Below, piece after piece: positions 61,968-64,000 of a stretch of DNA of 64,000 bases. The notes below the pieces were generated by a model that was given only the letters and a program-made list of their open reading frames with translations, searched no databases and was not told the origin of the DNA. Position 1 is the stretch's first letter, and each line of letters opens with the position of its first letter. The stretch spans positions 43,360,986 to 43,424,985 of the forward strand of contig NW_019211456.1 in assembly GCF_002443255.2 (NCBI RefSeq), written 5' to 3'. A program made the translations under genes and the position numbers. Source of the stretch: Varroa destructor (Eukaryota; Arthropoda; Arachnida; Mesostigmata; Varroidae).

Positions 61968-64000
61968 AAATAAAACTTTTCGGGTAAATGTTTAAGCCAA
62001 TTAGAAAGTGTAGCAGATTGGAGTCTTAGCATTAGAATAAGGTGTAGTTCTATTTTGCAAAAGAATCTTTATAGAATGCCCGACTTCCTCTATTTCTAGG
62101 ATGACTTTACCGTTATTTAACTTGAACAGACGGCAAGGGACCAATCGCAACGGCATACTGGAATAATGGCAACTGCGCAGATTGGTGCATCTTGTTGATT
62201 GTTTCGGTGTCAGATGAAAAAGAAAAGTGTTTGGTAAAAGAATAGACACTCGTCTGGCTTATAATAGACACCCTTTGCAAGAGGTCTTTCTCTGTGGGAA
62301 AGTCTCGGACGATCCATTCCATAGGTAAAAAGCGGTAAAGCTAAATTTATAGTAATTAGGCAAACAATTAACTATCGGTGCCCTAGAGAAACATATTGGG
62401 TGCCACGAATATCCTTGTTAATATTTCGCTTCCACAGTTCTGTCAGTCAAAACTAATCAGAAACTTGCGAAGTGTTTATCCACCAGTATGAGACTGGTTT
62501 AGGGCACGTATCAGAACTATGGATGTTGTATACCATTCGTTCTGCCGACTACTTAAGTGTGATTTAGATATTGTCCTATACTGCCACCTCAAAAATAACA
62601 GTTATTAAATAAACGACAACTTGAAGACAGGGTACCGATGAAAAAAGGGTGAGGAATGTCGTGATTTAGTGGTTAGAAGTCTGCTCAATTTTTTTTGCCG
62701 AGCGAAGGCTGTTTTGACCAAGTGGTTCTAGAAGCACAAGAGTCTCAACGGACGTCTGACGACGTCCGTCTTTTCGAGCCTAAAAGTAACCCGTTTACAT
62801 TCCATCACGCCTTCTATTATGACAACTACTGTCAGGAATCATCAAGTTAATTGTATACTGTCACGGTATCTCAAGTAGACAAATCAAATGTTTAAGGAAA
62901 TAGCCACTAGGGCGACTAAAATTTATGCACTATTTTAGACTCTAGAGTGTACCTTTCCCCATTAAGGCCATGCAAGTGGCATACTGTGTATATTGCTGCC
63001 ATATAGTAACAAATTAGGTAAGTTAAAAGGCCATTTTTTTCGTCAGCTATTTAGGCTGACTAGTAAAACATATTGAACATAAACTTGTTCCTTCAAACCA
63101 TACTCTCTTTCACCTTGTCTTGCTTAGACCATGTGGAATCGCACATTATATGGCTTTCAAATGTGTCTAATCTTTCGAAGCTGACGTTGCTAGTTCATAA
63201 AATCCATGTACAGATTTTGTAGTTGTATTAAATTTTAAGTGTGCTGGCTTTACGTTCAATCTAAGAATAGTTTTCCTGCTATCTAACAGATGTAAACCAT
63301 AGTCAGTTGAGACTTTTAAAGCTGACTCTTAACTAATGGTAAATAAGTTAATCATCGGTCACTGTTGCTAGGTGCTCTTCTTGGTTTCGGTTCGTCACAA
63401 CAGAATAAATGTAGAGAGAGCAGAGTTGCTGATACAATCATTCTTTTTTAGCAAATCTTTCCTTTTTTTTTCGTTATCCGTCATCCTTTGAAGGGTTATC
63501 AAAGCAAAACAGTGTTTTCTGCTGTGTAGTTGCTTTATTGCCGACACTCCTGCTCCCTATGATGCAGGGAGAGTTGCAATTATAGATGGATGGCTTCATC
63601 GGTTCCGCAAGGGTCCCTAAAATAAATGACACGACCCTGACAACTGATAAATTTTGAGTAAAATCTTTCATTCGGTATTTATTCGTATAATGGATCACGC
63701 ACTGATATATGTGTACATTATAGAAGTGAATCCTGCTTAAAGTGATATTTTAGAGAATGAAATGTCTATAATATTTCCATGGAGAAGAGAGACAAACGTA
63801 CGTCCACATCTGTTTATGATCTAAGTCTACAGATGAAAAAAAAAATGGACTTCCAGCCAGAAAATCTATTCCCGATTCAAATAGAAAATTGACAGCACGG
63901 TAGTTTGGCAATACACTAATGCGCTTGTTATGTCTTTCCTTTGGGAGCATGTCCATAACTGAAGAACCGGCACGACTCAAAAGCTAGAACGGTATCAAAC

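Larger units (their letters stand above)
58609..64000 (+). other. Presumed transporter intron 1 and unassigned DNA
   Basis: It begins with GTGAGT. It includes a perfect hairpin (59,121-59,163), a 27-base copy of part of the transporter exon (60,024-60,050), a GT-rich tract (61,940-61,967) and a GC-rich 9-bp hairpin (62,748-62,769). Open frames of 60-102 codons on both strands (60,006-60,314 minus; 62,001-62,322 minus; 63,750-63,980 minus) have no recognisable similarity. Confidence 0.45.

Noticed and set aside
63750..63980. 76-codon minus-strand frame starting MSRAGSSVMDML at the window edge
   Set aside because: Looks superficially protein-like but matches nothing I know and its context is cut off by the window end.

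Overview
The window is animal nuclear DNA, roughly 60% A+T, with small exons split by GT-AG introns, many microsatellites and one 25-base assembly gap. Two genes are recognised with certainty: histone H3.3, and an Akirin whose start and end resemble tick/mite subolesin. That points to an arthropod, most plausibly a mite or tick. The species assignment is inference; the gene identities are read from the translated exons.

Layout. Positions 1-35,387 hold no gene I can defend: AT-rich DNA with simple repeats, scattered short hairpins and random-length ORFs, plus a few weak exon candidates. Positions 35,388-39,693 (minus strand) are a complete three-exon Akirin gene of 194 residues, with a GC-richer, CpG-bearing upstream region to about 40,920. 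Positions 44,196-47,8xx (minus strand) are a complete H3.3 gene. It has two coding exons, an inferred non-coding first exon and a promoter with three evenly spaced CCAAT boxes. Positions 51,036-55,098 (plus strand) hold the promoter and first three coding exons (190 residues) of a protein kinase gene. They reach the glycine-rich ATP loop and stop there; the catalytic remainder is not visible in this window. About 1 kb further on is an unusual foldback minisatellite (a pyrimidine-rich array meeting its own reverse complement) that runs into the gap. Positions 58,351-58,608 (plus strand) are the first coding exon of a probable major-facilitator transporter, SLC18B1-like; its later exons lie beyond the window or are not recognisable.

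Functional links. Akirin is a nuclear cofactor that connects transcription factors to chromatin remodelling, and H3.3 is the replication-independent histone of active chromatin. They are neighbours on the same strand about 4.5 kb apart, but nothing in the sequence shows they are co-regulated. The kinase and transporter lie on the opposite strand and are independent genes.

No genuinely new multi-gene system was found. The most unusual items are the foldback minisatellite at the gap, a 27-base exact copy of the transporter's conserved membrane-segment codons inside its own presumed intron, two perfect short-loop hairpins in introns, and a kinase N-terminus that I cannot place in a family.
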